A DNA stretch of 34,439 nucleotides, from assembly GCA_021464525.1 (NCBI GenBank), contig JADRCO010000408.1, positions 1-34,439 of the forward strand, read 5' to 3'. How positions within the stretch are numbered: the first letter of the stretch is position 1; each line of letters starts with the position of its first letter. The position numbers and the translations under genes were made by a program. The notes beneath the pieces are model-generated. The model saw only the letters and a program-made list of their open reading frames with translations, ran no database searches and was not told the origin of the DNA. The DNA comes from Rhizophagus sp. LPA8_4_AMF. Its lineage: Eukaryota > Glomeromycota > Glomeromycetes > Glomerales > Glomeraceae. Below are positions 10,839 to 22,045 of the stretch, one piece after another.

Positions 10839-11574
10839 TAATTAATACAGAATAAAATATAATAAATATAGATGAAATAACATGATGTCACGGTTAACTA
10901 CACTATAATTCATGATTATATAAAAAAAATAGACGGCTGAAACGATGATCTACAATCACGTTAAGCTGTTTATTAATTTTACTGCGCCATCCATTGAAAA
11001 TGAACTAGCTCAACCAGAAGGGATTCGAGTTAATGTACTCTTTACCATCAGTCTGTAATTGCCAATTAAAGAAAAATTGGAAATATTTATTTTATTTTCA
11101 TAACAGTACATGTATTCTTTAATCTTTCATTTATATACTTGTAAAAATGAAATTATGCTTAATATAAGCGCTTTTAAAAAAAATAAATTTTAGGAATTCT
11201 ATTAACAAAGTTTTTTGTGAAAATTTCAAAAATCTTAGTTATTTAAATTATTTTGTTTAATTTTCATTTTCGCGGTAAAATTATTAACGTGATTGTAGAT
11301 CGTCAAATCACGAATAACAAAAGTGGAATGAAAATAAACACACCACTCACCCATACTCAACCCACATTCCCAACCTACATACCTAAAGAAGATATAAAGA
11401 AAAGGGAACTGAAGAGAAGACCTAAAGAAAGAGAAGATTATCGGATGAGATATTCTTAATTTCGTCTGATCATTGATTGATACGATCAATTTTATTCGCA
11501 TATATAATTTAAAATCTTCTCATGTCACTAAAAACCAAGATTTTTTATTTGATTAAACGTATATATTATAATTA
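10839..11574. other. Intergenic DNA
   Basis: No supported gene. A 37-codon plus-strand frame at 10945-11058 (ends NELAQPEGIRVNVLFTISL) is protein-like but too short to call. 11330-11455 is purine-rich on the plus strand and opens frames on both strands, which I read as composition rather than coding. Confidence 0.4.
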
Positions 11575-13118
11575 CTATTGAAATTTAGATAATGGAACAA
11601 CCTGAAATACTTCAAATTCCTCTACGAAACATGAATTATTGGTATTTCTAATATGTTTTTCATAATCATTTTTGTTACAAATAACTTTTAATTCATTATT
11701 ATAACTATTTTTTTTTAAATACAAATCTTTATCACCGAAAGATGGGCCAAAACTGGTAAAAAAACTACCATATATAGCTTTCGTTTCATTTATTACACGA
11801 CTTAAAATATGATTTTTAATATCACTATCACCAAAAGCGAATATAAAACTATCTTTAGTCACGCCATAACTATCATTAAATTTCCATTCAATTGGATTAT
11901 ACCCTCCAATAATTTCGCTACTATTTTTAATTTTAATAACTAATACAGTATGAGATTGATTTTTACAGATTTCATAAAATTTATCAAATCTATACGATCC
12001 ACTAAACCCATCACGAGAATCACGATATAAAGATTTGAATACATATGAAGTTTTTAATTTATCTGTAATTCCTAATCTATCAATCCATTTAGTAATTAAT
12101 TCAGCATGATGAAATGTAATTATTTTAGAATCAATATTTTTTGAATAGACTTCTTTATCTTTAATTATACGAGGTATCGATTTTTTACTATCATTATCCA
12201 AAAAATAATCTAACAAATCTTTAAATAATTCTTTTGGTAAAATTTTTTTGTAAGGTAACACTTTCTTTAAAAATTCTTTTGAATCTAAATTATAGAATCT
12301 AATAAAAGGAATACAATGTTGTAAAGTAATCTTTAAAGTATTGAAATCATCTTTTGAAAAATTTGTAGGATCAGAAGGAAGTTCTTGATTTTGTGCGAGT
12401 CCCCATTTAATCACATGTTCCCAAACTTGAATTTCACTCATTTGAAGGCTATTATTTTGAATGATTGTAATTAAAATTTTTTCTGGAATCGAAGAAAAGT
12501 TTAATGAACTAAATATTTTATTCGGTTCTTTGGAAATTAAATCAGTACAATATTTTTGAAGTTCTAAGAAAGAATCGTTTTCAAAACTTGTTCGATATAT
12601 CAAATCAAAATTCTCTTCCAACCCATTTTTTTTATTTTCAATTAAATAAGATTCCAAAAAGGGAATTAATTCCTGAAGGCCAAGTTCATTAGCGGTGACC
12701 AAAATTTTTATGATATCTGAAATATCATATTTTTCAAAAGATAGTGTTCCTCCATAAATATATCTGAAACAAATAAAAAAACGGTAATTAAATTAAATAA
12801 TACGTAAAAGCAAAAAAAAAAAAAATATGTATATATGAAAAATAATATATTTTCATACCTTAGTACTAAATGAAAAAATTCTGGTGAAATATTTGGTAAT
12901 TTGATATTTATCAAATTTTCATCATTTTTCTTTTTATTATTAGTCGACAAAATTCTTCTCAAATAAGGGGAACGATAATTTAAAATTATCATATGAGCAC
13001 GAAATATTTTTACGTTAGGGTCATTACCAACTTCAATTATAACATCACAATATTCTTCATCTTTTAACATTTCGATTAAATTTTGTGATAATTTCGGCAA
13101 AAGTTTATTATCGACCAT
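11575..13118 (-). CDS. BTB-BACK-TLDc domain protein, copy B, intact
   Basis: Two exons, 12859-13118 and 11575-12763, joined by a 95-nt GT-AG intron (phase 2, splitting the Arg codon before YIYGG), giving 482 aa. The order is BTB/POZ (about 20-120, with FRAHMIILNYRSPYLRRIL and LPNISPEFF), BACK (about 125-235, with the WEHVIKWGLAQNQELPSDP segment), a short linker, and TLDc (about 305-475, with IIGGYNPIEWKF, DSFIFAF and GPSFGDKDLYL). BTB-BACK proteins typically bring cargo to Cullin-3 ubiquitin ligases, and TLDc domains are linked to V-ATPase regulation and the oxidative stress response. Which applies here is inference. It is the only one of four copies with an uninterrupted frame. The start is the first Met before the conserved LLPKLSQNL. 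An AAGGTTTGA box lies 70 nt upstream. Confidence 0.92.
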
Positions 13119-13187
13119 TAGAAATTTTAAATAAAAAGAATGAAGAATATGAAGAATTTAAAGAAAAAAAGTCCTAATTTCAAATCT

Positions 13188-13196
13188 TCAAACCTT
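13188..13196 (-). promoter_or_regulatory. AAGGTTTGA box upstream of BTB copy B
   Basis: Plus strand TCAAACCTT, 70 nt before the copy B start. It is shared with the other three BTB copies. Confidence 0.4.
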
Positions 13197-13950
13197 TAAT
13201 ATATATTATTTTTTACACGTAGCGACGTAACGATCGTGAAAGTTACGTGATTATGATGTAATATGCAGCCGATATCACGTGATACTAATCTACAATATTA
13301 CTTAATGATTAAAACTCGCAAATCGGGAAAAACATTAATTATCTAGCCAATTATCATGTCCCCGAACTCTTAATTAATTACGCCATATTACTAATTTCGT
13401 TACGTCATGTTAAAGTCATTGCGCAATGTGCATAATACAATTACATATATTTTTTGGAAGGCAAATTCCTTAAATAATGACTTATTAAAGTTAGGGTACA
13501 AGATTTTTTATAAATGATGTATCGAATTATAAACTTTTGTGCTTACTTCATAATCGAATTTAAAAATGTTGAAACTAGAATAGTTAGTTACACGTGATAT
13601 TTATTTGAAAATAAAATGTATATGACGTTTCCCATTATTTCTCTTTATGTATTACTATCTATTTCTCTATTCTATTTTACTTGTAATAAAATAAATTGTA
13701 GATGTTGTGTAACATCATAATTTAAATGAATTTGGATTTGAGATTTGTTAAAATAATCAGTATAAATAACCTTTATTATAAAATAATTAAAATAATGTAC
13801 CATTTACGGTTTATTATAATAAAATAAAATAATATTGGATATCTTAGGTTAGAAAGGTACATTATTATATGTATTTGTGATACAAGTGCAAATTATTACG
13901 CTTTTGTAATAATGTTTAATAGATAAATAAATAAATAAATAAAAAATACA
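13197..13950. other. Gene-free AT-rich stretch
   Basis: No coding frame. It ends in an (AAAT)n microsatellite at about 13922-13947, directly against the next MITE. Confidence 0.5.
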
Positions 13951-14469
13951 CAGTGAAATTTGATAAACCGGATCAATCGGTCCACTAAACAATATCCGGC
14001 TTATCGGGATATCCGTTATAGCGAAAAAATTTCGATATATTGAAAATCTATTACACTAAATTTTTAAAAATTTTTTTCATGCTAATACACTATATTTTAA
14101 TTTTTCATCTTAGATTTAAGTCATGTGGCCATGAAAATAAATATAAAATTTTAATTGAATATATAACTTCAGTCAGAATTAAGATTTTATAATTCTGGCC
14201 GAAATTAAATTTACCGCATCACGTTACTTCAATTTTATTGGACCATGATCACGTGATTCAGTATATCGAATCATTTTGATTCTTCCGATAATAAAAAAAA
14301 TTTGATCTGTTCACGTTGAGAAATAAAAATAAGAATAAAAATAAAAAAATTTGATCTGTTATTAGCGATTATCGAGATTTTACTAGTAAATTCCAGTATA
14401 TCAAAACTGATTTGGTTCCAGCAAAAAAATCCGGTTTAAGCCCAAATCCGGGTTATCGAATTTTATTGG
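13951..14469. mobile_element. MITE-like element with inverted ends
   Basis: Left end CAGTGAAATTTGATAAACCG; inverted right end CCAATAAAATTCGATAACCC, followed by GGAT on both sides. The element is about 520 bp and has no coding capacity. It carries an internal direct repeat, AAAAATTTGATCTGTT, twice (about 14295-14360). It abuts an (AAAT)n microsatellite on its left. Confidence 0.65.
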
Positions 14470-14666
14470 ATGTGAATATATAAATTCTGAGCGAGCTGCT
14501 AAGAAACAAAAGAACTTGCACATTTATGTTTTTTATCGTATTTGTATTTTCATATTTTGCTTATGGTAATTAATTAGACTATATTAATAATTTATTACGT
14601 GCTATTACGGAATTTGTTACCGGAGTTTCAATTCCTTGCGACCGAACCCAATTTTAAATTTTTTTC

Positions 14667-14748
14667 ACGCTTTATATTCTTCGATTCGTTACAATTGATG
14701 CATTTGACGTAAATTACGTAAGTTTTATGCATTTGCACTTACTATTCC
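14667..14748 (-). other. Orphan fragment of BTB copy D upstream DNA
   Basis: About 80 bp matches the region upstream of copy D (23882-23961) in the same orientation, including CATTTGACGT and TTACGTAAG. No BTB exon follows on the downstream (lower-coordinate) side, where the 13951-14469 element sits. It is probably the last trace of another BTB gene or of a partial duplication. Confidence 0.6.
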
Positions 14749-14819
14749 ATGTAATATTGGTCACCGTAAGTAATAATTACGGCATTTCGGATTAAAATAT
14801 TAATATTGTTTAATAGTTC

Positions 14820-15629
14820 AATTAATTTTATAAAAATCTTCAGTGATATGATGTATCAAATCACCTGAACAAAAATATTGCATGATAAATAAAATGTCTT
14901 GAGAATTAGGACCTTGAGTAATTCCAAAATATTCGCTAACATGATTCTTAAAACGAGTGCTTATTATATGTTTTGAAGAAAAATTATAAAATATCTTGTT
15001 AAATAAAGAAAACCTATTATCGCGCTTTTCAAAATTGTGCTACCCCTATGAATCATCTGATATGTGATGATTGATAATCATACGAGATATATGATTGGTC
15101 CCATTTGCTGATCATTCCCATTATAGTAACAACAATCAATAATCAATAATCACGTATCAAGGAACTCATTGGGGGTAGCACAATTTTGAAAAGCGCAATA
15201 ATTTATTTATTTCATCAATTTTAAGATTAATTGGTTAAAGAGTATACTTTGTGCTGTACCTCATTCAGCTCCTTAGATGTAATATTTTTAGAATTATTAA
15301 TCTTTTTGAGAGCAACTGTGCAATTTTGGGTGCGTACAACTTTTTTACTACCATAACTCACAACTGGGCCATCAATCCAAAGTAGCTCTATAAATTTTAC
15401 TAAAACCCCCTTCAGAAATAAATTCTATATCAGTGAATTGTTCATAAGGAACAAATTCCATTTCCCCCTTTTTTAACAAGATTAATTTGTGTATATCTGA
15501 TGAAATAGTCAATAAATTTATAAACGTGACAATTCTGATGACTTTCATCCAAAGTTTTTCTTTTTTTATTACATTCGTTACATCTCTTTATTTCGTATTT
15601 TGATTTAATAGTGGTTTGTGATGATCCAT
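14820..15629 (-). pseudogene. Truncated kinase pseudogene related to kinase 1
   Basis: An exon-1-like part, 15629-15260, matches the kinase 1 N-terminus: a CNEC pair, DESHQNCH, the glycine loop SEGGFSKIYRAT, and the end NITSKELNE before a GT. An exon-2-like part, about 15000-14820, matches EYFGITQGPNSQD and SGDLIHHIT. It has several frameshifts and an internal deletion after the second Cys pair, and homology stops before the catalytic loop, so no HRD or APE remains. The intron position matches kinase 1 but the intron is enlarged by a MITE (15016-15202). About 240 bp of upstream homology to the kinase 1 promoter is preserved. It cannot make a working kinase. Confidence 0.85.
15016..15202. mobile_element. 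MITE with 31-bp near-perfect TIRs
   Basis: The ends read ATTATCGCGCTTTTCAAAAT and, inverted, ATTATTGCGCTTTTCAAAAT, both continuing TGTGCTACCCC; a single mismatch separates the two 31-mers. The element is 187 bp and non-coding. It lies between the exon-1-like and exon-2-like parts of the kinase pseudogene, that is, inside its intron. A target duplication could not be fixed. The near-identical arms suggest a fairly recent insertion. Confidence 0.85.
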
Positions 15630-17966
15630 GATTTTTTTTTTAAAAAAAAAATTTAATCCTTTGATTTAAGTCAAGAAAATCTGCTGTCTAACATATATGT
15701 TTTAAATTAAATTATTGACAAAGAATTCATTTTTTCGAATTCTATACATAAATTCTAGAAATCTTTAATGGATATACAAATTTCTAAGATATACTAGCGA
15801 AAGTTCCATATAACATGCAATGGATTCTATAACACTACATATAATAATGAACAATGAATTATAACGTGACACAGCTGATTATAATCATGTTTCTTAGGAA
15901 TGGAAAGTTCATATAATTATAATTTAATTTAATCATTATAAGCACGTGAATTCTTAAATAAATATGGCTATTTAATGGTCTAAGAATAAAGAAAATTCTA
16001 AATTTCAGATGAATTGACAATGAACAGGAAATAACGTTATATCTAATCGAAGATTAAGAAATCTAAAAGTAAAAGTGCCTACCAGAAGTACGTCACAGGT
16101 TTGCCAAGCTGAAAAGGCGAACAATTATGCAAAATTAACAAGCGACAAAACAGGAATAAAATTATAAAGCTTGAAGGTACTATAAGCATATATACAGAAT
16201 GAGTTTAACTAAGAAAACGGAAACCGTTAAAGTCCGTCGCGTTTATTTACTCGGTATCTTTTTTATTAAAAAAAAATGGATTCCGAAAAATAGCATATAA
16301 AAAATACGAAACCGTCGTAACACTAAAATAAAATAAGCCGTGTTACAAAATCATCAGTGAAAAAAAGTGATACATAATCAAAAATAGAAAAAGCAGGAGT
16401 AAACAGCGAGTTGACGTCAGCGGATGGAAGGAAGGAAAATTTCATGGTTAACACAAAATCGACTATTGCAGTACAATAGAATGTCCTTCGCTAACGCTCG
16501 GACAATTAAAAAATGGAAATCTCAATAAAATGATTATCCGTTATTCAAAAGATCATGATGCCTGCCAATCATTTTGCTCATATTCGACATGCTACCATTT
16601 AATGGTGTAACGACAGTAACGTGATTAACCGTTATTATTCAATATTATTAGCAGCCAATCATAAAGTGTAATTATTGTAATTATTGTGTTATTTTTCAAA
16701 AAAATTTGTAAGATTTTAAGTTTAAAAGGGTTAAAATAGAAATCTATGACCTACGAACTTATTGACAGAAAAATACATCCTAATTAGAAATTCTTGCATT
16801 TTTTTAATGATATATTTATTACCCTAATATACTCAAAATGTACTTATATACTTTTTAAAACGTGCTTTAAATATGCTTAAAATTTTTTTAAAATGTACTT
16901 AAATTATACTTAAACTTGTAATTTACATACATTTCATATTTAATGAAACCACTATAGCACATATCTTATGAAAATACTTCTTTTTATGACTTTTTTGACT
17001 TTGACCTCAAGTCGGACCAAGCAGGACCGTTAGCATCACTATGTTACACTAAATCGAAAAGAAATTTTATCATTTCTTGTACTTAGTTCGACAGATCCTG
17101 CCCTTTAATTTGTAGTAACAAAAGACTTTTTCTTCTTCCAAGTCTTCTTCATATTCTCTTAAGTGTATATCGGCTTAAGATATTCTTAGTAGTTGTTAAA
17201 TCGGATTATCAGATTTCATCAATTCCAGTAAAGTGACTAACTACTATGGAAATCATTTGAAAATATTCCTTATGCATGATTATTCGTTTAATGAGTTCCC
17301 TACACATGTGAATTTATTATTATTTGGTAGACTAGACTGGATGCATCAAATTATTTAAGACTTCATGTTGAAATTAATTTATTTATTCTGTTTATTTCTT
17401 TTCTCGATTTAAGAGCATTCAATATATGCTTTCGTAGTCTGGTGCTTTAAGGAACCTGCCTTCAGAAATAGGACGTCATATGAAGACACTATAACATATT
17501 GTAAAATTAGTATAGTAATTGTAAGTATCATCATTTAGGGGATTATAAGAGTAAGAATTAACAGTGAAGTTTGCATGATGATGATATTTACTAAAGCCTG
17601 ATTAGAGAGTTAGAATATTGGTTGTCGCAACGTTATTTTTGGTTGTAATATTATTAATAGAGAGCATAGGAAATAGAAACCCAAATTAATACGTATAAAA
17701 TAATTTAAGTATTGAAAATAGATATAAATATATAGTTTATTATAAGTCAATACGGATAATAAAGTACTGTAATTTATAGGATGCAATTCCTCGTAAAACT
17801 TATTTTCCAACAATCTTATGTAATTTGAAATTCAGTACAATGGTCAGCCTCAAAACAAATTATCTATCAAGATGACGTAAAAACATTTTTTTGTCTTTTA
17901 CTATAAAATATTCAGAATTTTATCTATTTATGACAAAAATTAATAAACATTTTACTCTCTATCTAA
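15630..17966. other. Long gene-free stretch
   Basis: 15632-15650 is the T/A tract of the kinase pseudogene. 15650-15870 still matches the kinase 1 promoter (for example ATAGAATYC and GCATGTTAT on the minus strand). Beyond that I see no gene, RNA or element. A minus-strand frame of about 40 codons near 17420-17530 and one at 17610-17813 are unsupported. Confidence 0.5.
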
Positions 17967-19588
17967 TTAAATATCAATTTTAAATAATTCAAATTCCAAA
18001 ATGGTTGATTTATCAATTTTACTGATCTGCTTTTCATAAGTTGTATTTTTACATTCGATTCTTAATTGATTATTAGCATCTTGGAATAAGCACAGGTCAC
18101 CTCTACCAAAATATGGACCTCTATTATATACAAAGGCCCTACCTATAGCTTCCTTTTCATTCTTTACGCGGCTTAAAATGTAATTTTCAATACTATCATT
18201 ATTAAAGGAAAATATAAAGCTATCCGTAGTAACACCATAATCACCATCAAATTTCCATCCAATCGGATTATATCCTCCAAGAATTTCGGTACTACCTTCA
18301 ACCTTAATCAATGTTACAGTATAAGATTGATTTATACAAATTTCGGAAGTTTTTAAACCTGTTAAACACCTCACTAGTCCCATCACGAGAATTACGATAT
18401 AATAATTTGAATCCATATGAAGTTGTCAAATTATCTGTAATTTCTAATCCATCAATCCATTTTGAAATTATTTCAGCATGTTGAAATGTAATTATCTTAG
18501 AATCAATATTTTTAATCTTGTTAGTTGAAATATGTTGTTTATTTAATAAGATATTATCATATCCCATTAATCGTTCTGTTGTCATATTTTCTTGCGACTC
18601 CTTATAATTATCTGTAACTCCAGCAATATCCAATGTAGATTTTTGTTTTAAAATAGATATACGAGGAAATGATTCCTTACTGTCATTATCCAAAAAGTAT
18701 TCTAATAAATTATTATATAATTCCTTTGGTAAAATTTTTTTATAAGAATTTACTTTCAAAAATTCCCTCGAAGTTATATTACGAAATCTAATAAAAGGAA
18801 TACAATGATGTAAAGTATTTCTTAAAGTATTGAAATCATTTTTTGAAAAGCTTGTAGGATCAGAAGGAAGTTCTGGATTTTGAGCAAGTCCCCATTTAAT
18901 TACATGTTCCCATACTTGAATTTCTTTCATTTGAAGATTGTCTTTTTGGATGAGCGTGATTAAAAGTCTTTCTGGAGTTGTAGAAAAATTTGGAGAATTG
19001 AATATCTTGTCTGGTTCTTTAGAAATGAAATCAGTACAATATTTTTGAAGTCCTGGGAAAGAATCGTTTTCAAAGCTTATCTGATATATTAATTCAAAAT
19101 TTTGTTCCATCCAGTTCGTTTGGTTTTTAATTAAAAAAGATTCTATATAAGGAATTAACTCTTGAAGGCTAAGTTCGTTAGCAATAACCAAGATTTTAAT
19201 GATGTCTGAAATATCATACTCTTCCAAAGGAAGTCTACCCCATAAATATATCTGAAAATGATTAATCGTTAATAATTATATACATAGTACACAAGTCAGA
19301 CGCAAAGAATAAAAATATAAAACTCTAGTACCTTAATAATACATGAAAAAATTCAGGTGAAATATTTGGTAATTTAATATTTGTTAAAATTTCATCATTT
19401 TTCTTTTTATTGGTTAATAAAATTCTACGCAAATAAGGAGAACGATAATTTAAAATAACCATATGGGCACGAAATACTTTCACATAAGGGTCACTACCAA
19501 CTTCAATTGTAATATCATGATATTCTTCATCATTTAAAATTTCGATTAAATTTTGTGATAATTTCGGTAAAAGTATATCATTAGTCAT
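17967..19588 (-). pseudogene. BTB-BACK-TLDc protein, copy C, frameshifted
   Basis: BTB exon 19588-19332 (257 nt, phase 2) with FRAHMVILNYRSPYLRRIL; BACK and TLDc run from about 19250 to 17967. There are two lesions against copies B and D. First, near 19237-19240 one base is missing in the YIYGG codons, but the change creates GGGGTAG. Splicing at that AG (exon 2 starting 19234) gives an open frame that drops YIYGG. Second, near 18345 two bases are missing in the TLDc domain and shift the frame between FNRFKNF and EICINQSYT. Downstream TLDc motifs (ILGGYNPIGW, DSFIFSF) remain open in the shifted frame to the stop at 17967. It shares with copy D a linker about 35-40 residues longer than in A and B. 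A protein ending early in TLDc is possible; full function is unlikely. Confidence 0.85.
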
Positions 19589-19668
19589 TTTAATCTTGAA
19601 GAAAAACCGACAATTTCTCTTATTAAAAGTATATCAATGTGAAGAAAAAGGATGAAAAAAAAATTTGG

Positions 19669-19677
19669 TCAAACCTT
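19669..19677 (-). promoter_or_regulatory. AAGGTTTGA box upstream of BTB copy C
   Basis: Plus strand TCAAACCTT, 81 nt before the copy C start. Flanking sequence is also shared with copy D as far as about 19865. Confidence 0.4.
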
Positions 19678-19864
19678 TTTTTTGAACGTCGACCGGTTAA
19701 ATTTACCTTCTTATAGTAACTTAATGCAGATTAGTGATGTGCAACAGATCTACAAGCTTAACGCCAGTACAATCGATCATTTAAATAAATAATATCAATC
19801 GTTAAATTTAACTGGTTAACCTTTTAAGATTGTTTTCATGATTTACATTCTTTGACTTGTGCTT

Positions 19865-20479
19865 TGAAATCTGTATATGGAAATGATACGTTTTGTATAC
19901 ATTTTATATACGTTTTTATAGATTCCGTATACAAATTCCGTATATTTAATAAGCAACTCATTTTTGAACATTTTTTTTGAAGTACGGAAAGATTAATATA
20001 TACGGAATTTATATAAAATTTTTAAACAATATTTTTAGTTAATGATTTCCGTATCATAACACGTGATCACATGATTGTTTATTGTTTTGTTATGATACGT
20101 TTTTTGTTTTTTAATATAAACCCTTACTTTAATCTAAGGTGTCCAGGAGGTTGTCGTATTCCATTTATACTAATTATACCATACATCGATACTGAAAAGG
20201 TACAAATTTTTAAATAATAAATTTCTGAAAATAGGAGTAATTATTTATGATGGCCAAAAATCGCGCGTGATTTTCAGACACCCTACTTTGATCTTCCTGA
20301 TCTTCCTTTCCTATCTCTTCTTTCTTTTTTTTTATTTTCGTTATTCCTCATTATCCCCTTTAAAAAGAAAAATTTTTTTTTTTTGTCACCCTAATCTTTT
20401 TTTTTGATTTATTCTGTTATTCCCATTTGCTACCCTTTCTTTTTTATTTATATTAATCCTTTTTTATTTCATAGGCCAG
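19865..20479. other. Sequence interrupting copy C upstream homology to copy D
   Basis: Homology with the copy D upstream region stops near 19865. What follows is rich in CCGTAT/ATACGG motifs and includes an inverted pair CGTATCATAACA ... TGTTATGATACG (20051-20100) around CACGTGATCACATGATTG. A weak inverted pair GGTGTC (20140) / GACACC (20276) may bound another small element. No coding frame. Confidence 0.45.
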
Positions 20480-20880
20480 GTTTGTTTTTTGTAGGATGAT
20501 TCAGTTTTTTTTTTTGTAGATTGGTTCAGGAGTCTTTTCTTTTTTGTAAGACAGTTTAGGATTTTTTTTCCTTTCGTAGATCAGGTTCAGATTTTTTTTT
20601 TTTTTTGTAGGTTGGGTTCAGGTTGTTTCAGTCTCATTTTATAGGATGCTTCAAAGTCTTCTTTTTTTTGTAAGTCAGTTCAGGATTCTTTTTCTTTTTG
20701 TAGGCTGGTTCATTCTTTTTTTCTTATAGGTCAGTACTGGATTTTTTTCCTTTTATAGGTTGTATCAGTTTCTTTTCGTCCAACGCTTCATGATTCTTTT
20801 TCTTTTATGTAGGTTGGACGTTCTGGAGTTCTTTTTATTTTTTGTAGGTCGCCAGGATCTCTTTTTTATAGGAATGCTGA
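20480..20880 (+). repeat. T-rich array of acceptor-like repeats
   Basis: About 13 degenerate units at roughly 25-45 nt spacing. Each is a long T or T/C tract followed by GTAGG, GTAAG or ATAGG and then a variant of TTGGTTCAGGAT. The plus strand is strikingly T-rich compared with its flanks. Each unit looks like a polypyrimidine tract with a TAG 3' splice site. No coding frame was seen. Confidence 0.7.
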
Positions 20881-21105
20881 CCCTTGGAGACTTGGATGAT
20901 TGCAGGTACTATATGAGGGGAGTTTTGGGTTCCAATTGAGTTAAAGAAATGTTCTTAAATTTCTTTTTTTTTTTTTGTATTTAGGTTGTCTGACTTCAGA
21001 GACTTGGATGAACCGAACTTATAGTAAATAGGAGAAGTGTTTGTCTAATTGAGTTAAAGAAACGTACTAGTATTTCTTTTTTGTTTATTTTGAAGGTATA
21101 GGTTA
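20876..21105 (+). repeat. Two longer tandem units after the T-rich array
   Basis: Two copies of about 110 bp, about 20876-20984 and 20988-21105. They share GAGACTTGGATGA, AATTGAGTTAAAGAAA and a terminal TTTCTTTTTT tract. A third partial copy (GGAGACTTTGGA) starts near 21123. Non-coding. Confidence 0.7.
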
Positions 21106-21499
21106 TTTCTTAGGACTACTTCTGGAGACTTTGGATTTCTTTCTTTAAGAAATTTAAAGTTACTATTTGTTTTGGTTATAATAGTTGGTTTTGATAGGGG
21201 ATGAACTATTCATAATATATTTGTATTTTGTTTTATTTTCTTATTTTTTATTTAATTTAATAAAATAGATTTAAATTTTGTAAATACAACTAGTAATAAA
21301 CTGTAATATAAATAGTAAATTCAGTATATAGATTTCATGATAAATCAGTGATCAAATCATGTAAATTCCGCGTGAATTCCATGCAAATTCCGTATCCAAA
21401 TCATATTTTTAGTGATACGGAATTGTGCATTTTTCCATATCCTTTCAACGGACTATTATGATACGTTATTTTTAAGGAAATAATCCTTATAAAAAACGT
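21106..21499. other. AT-rich DNA
   Basis: No gene. CCGTATC and GATACGGAA motifs near 21388-21424 echo those at 19900-20060, so the block from about 19870 to 21480 may be one composite insertion upstream of copy C. No convincing paired ends were found. Confidence 0.35.
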
Positions 21500-21647
21500 A
21501 TATGTTGTAGACCAAACTCCCAAACCTGCACATCGGCCTAAATTAGAAGCCCATTTTAATAATGCCTTAAGACTGTACCAGCGACGATCTTCTAATTTAG
21601 GCCGATGTATAGGTTTGGGACAAATGCACGTTTGGTCTACAACATAT
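21500..21647. mobile_element. Palindromic MITE-like element
   Basis: The ends are perfect inverted repeats ATATGTTGTAGACCAAAC (18 bp). Further in, CATCGGCCTAAATTAGAAG is also inverted and perfect, leaving a short central loop. The element is 148 bp. An open frame on the minus strand crosses it but is a by-product of the palindrome. Confidence 0.8.
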
Positions 21648-22045
21648 CCAATTATTTTATAGAGACGTAGACTACGTAAGTTGTCCATTTATACAAAATA
21701 AATATATAATTTTTTTAAAATCTGGATATATATAAAATTTTTAATCCGATAAAAATTCGTTAAAGTAATGCAGTATTACATAAATATATTTATTATTTAT
21801 TTAGTCGGATTACATTCGTTTACTTGTTGTAGTATTACATTGACTTTCAAGAAATCCACTAGGGCAATTATTTGAATTCCTATTTGTATGAAGTTTATTT
21901 TGTGAGGGCGCATTGCGTACCTCACTCGTATTTCATTACATAATGCACCAAAATTATTTTAAGCATTGAAATAGTTATGAGGATTAAATTTATTATAAGT
22001 AATATAAATAAAAAGCACTATAATCATAAAATAATTTTTCAAAAT
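21648..22045. other. AT-rich DNA, no gene seen
   Basis: Only a small hairpin-capable GTGAGG ... CCTCAC (about 21901-21925, read with its flanks) stands out. Confidence 0.45.

Noticed and set aside
11235-11501. Overlapping open frames on both strands
   Set aside because: Purine-rich composition opens both strands; there is no domain and no conserved neighbour.
16480-16510. GTCC...GGAC inverted bases resembling a small hairpin
   Set aside because: Imperfect and short, with no flanking structure; consistent with chance.
17610-17813. 67-codon minus-strand frame
   Set aside because: Tyr/Leu/Ile-rich translation typical of random AT-rich DNA; no homology recognised.
21401-21688. 95-codon minus-strand open frame with protein-like composition
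   Set aside because: It lies mostly within the palindromic element at 21500-21647; both halves of the frame are inverted copies of the same DNA.
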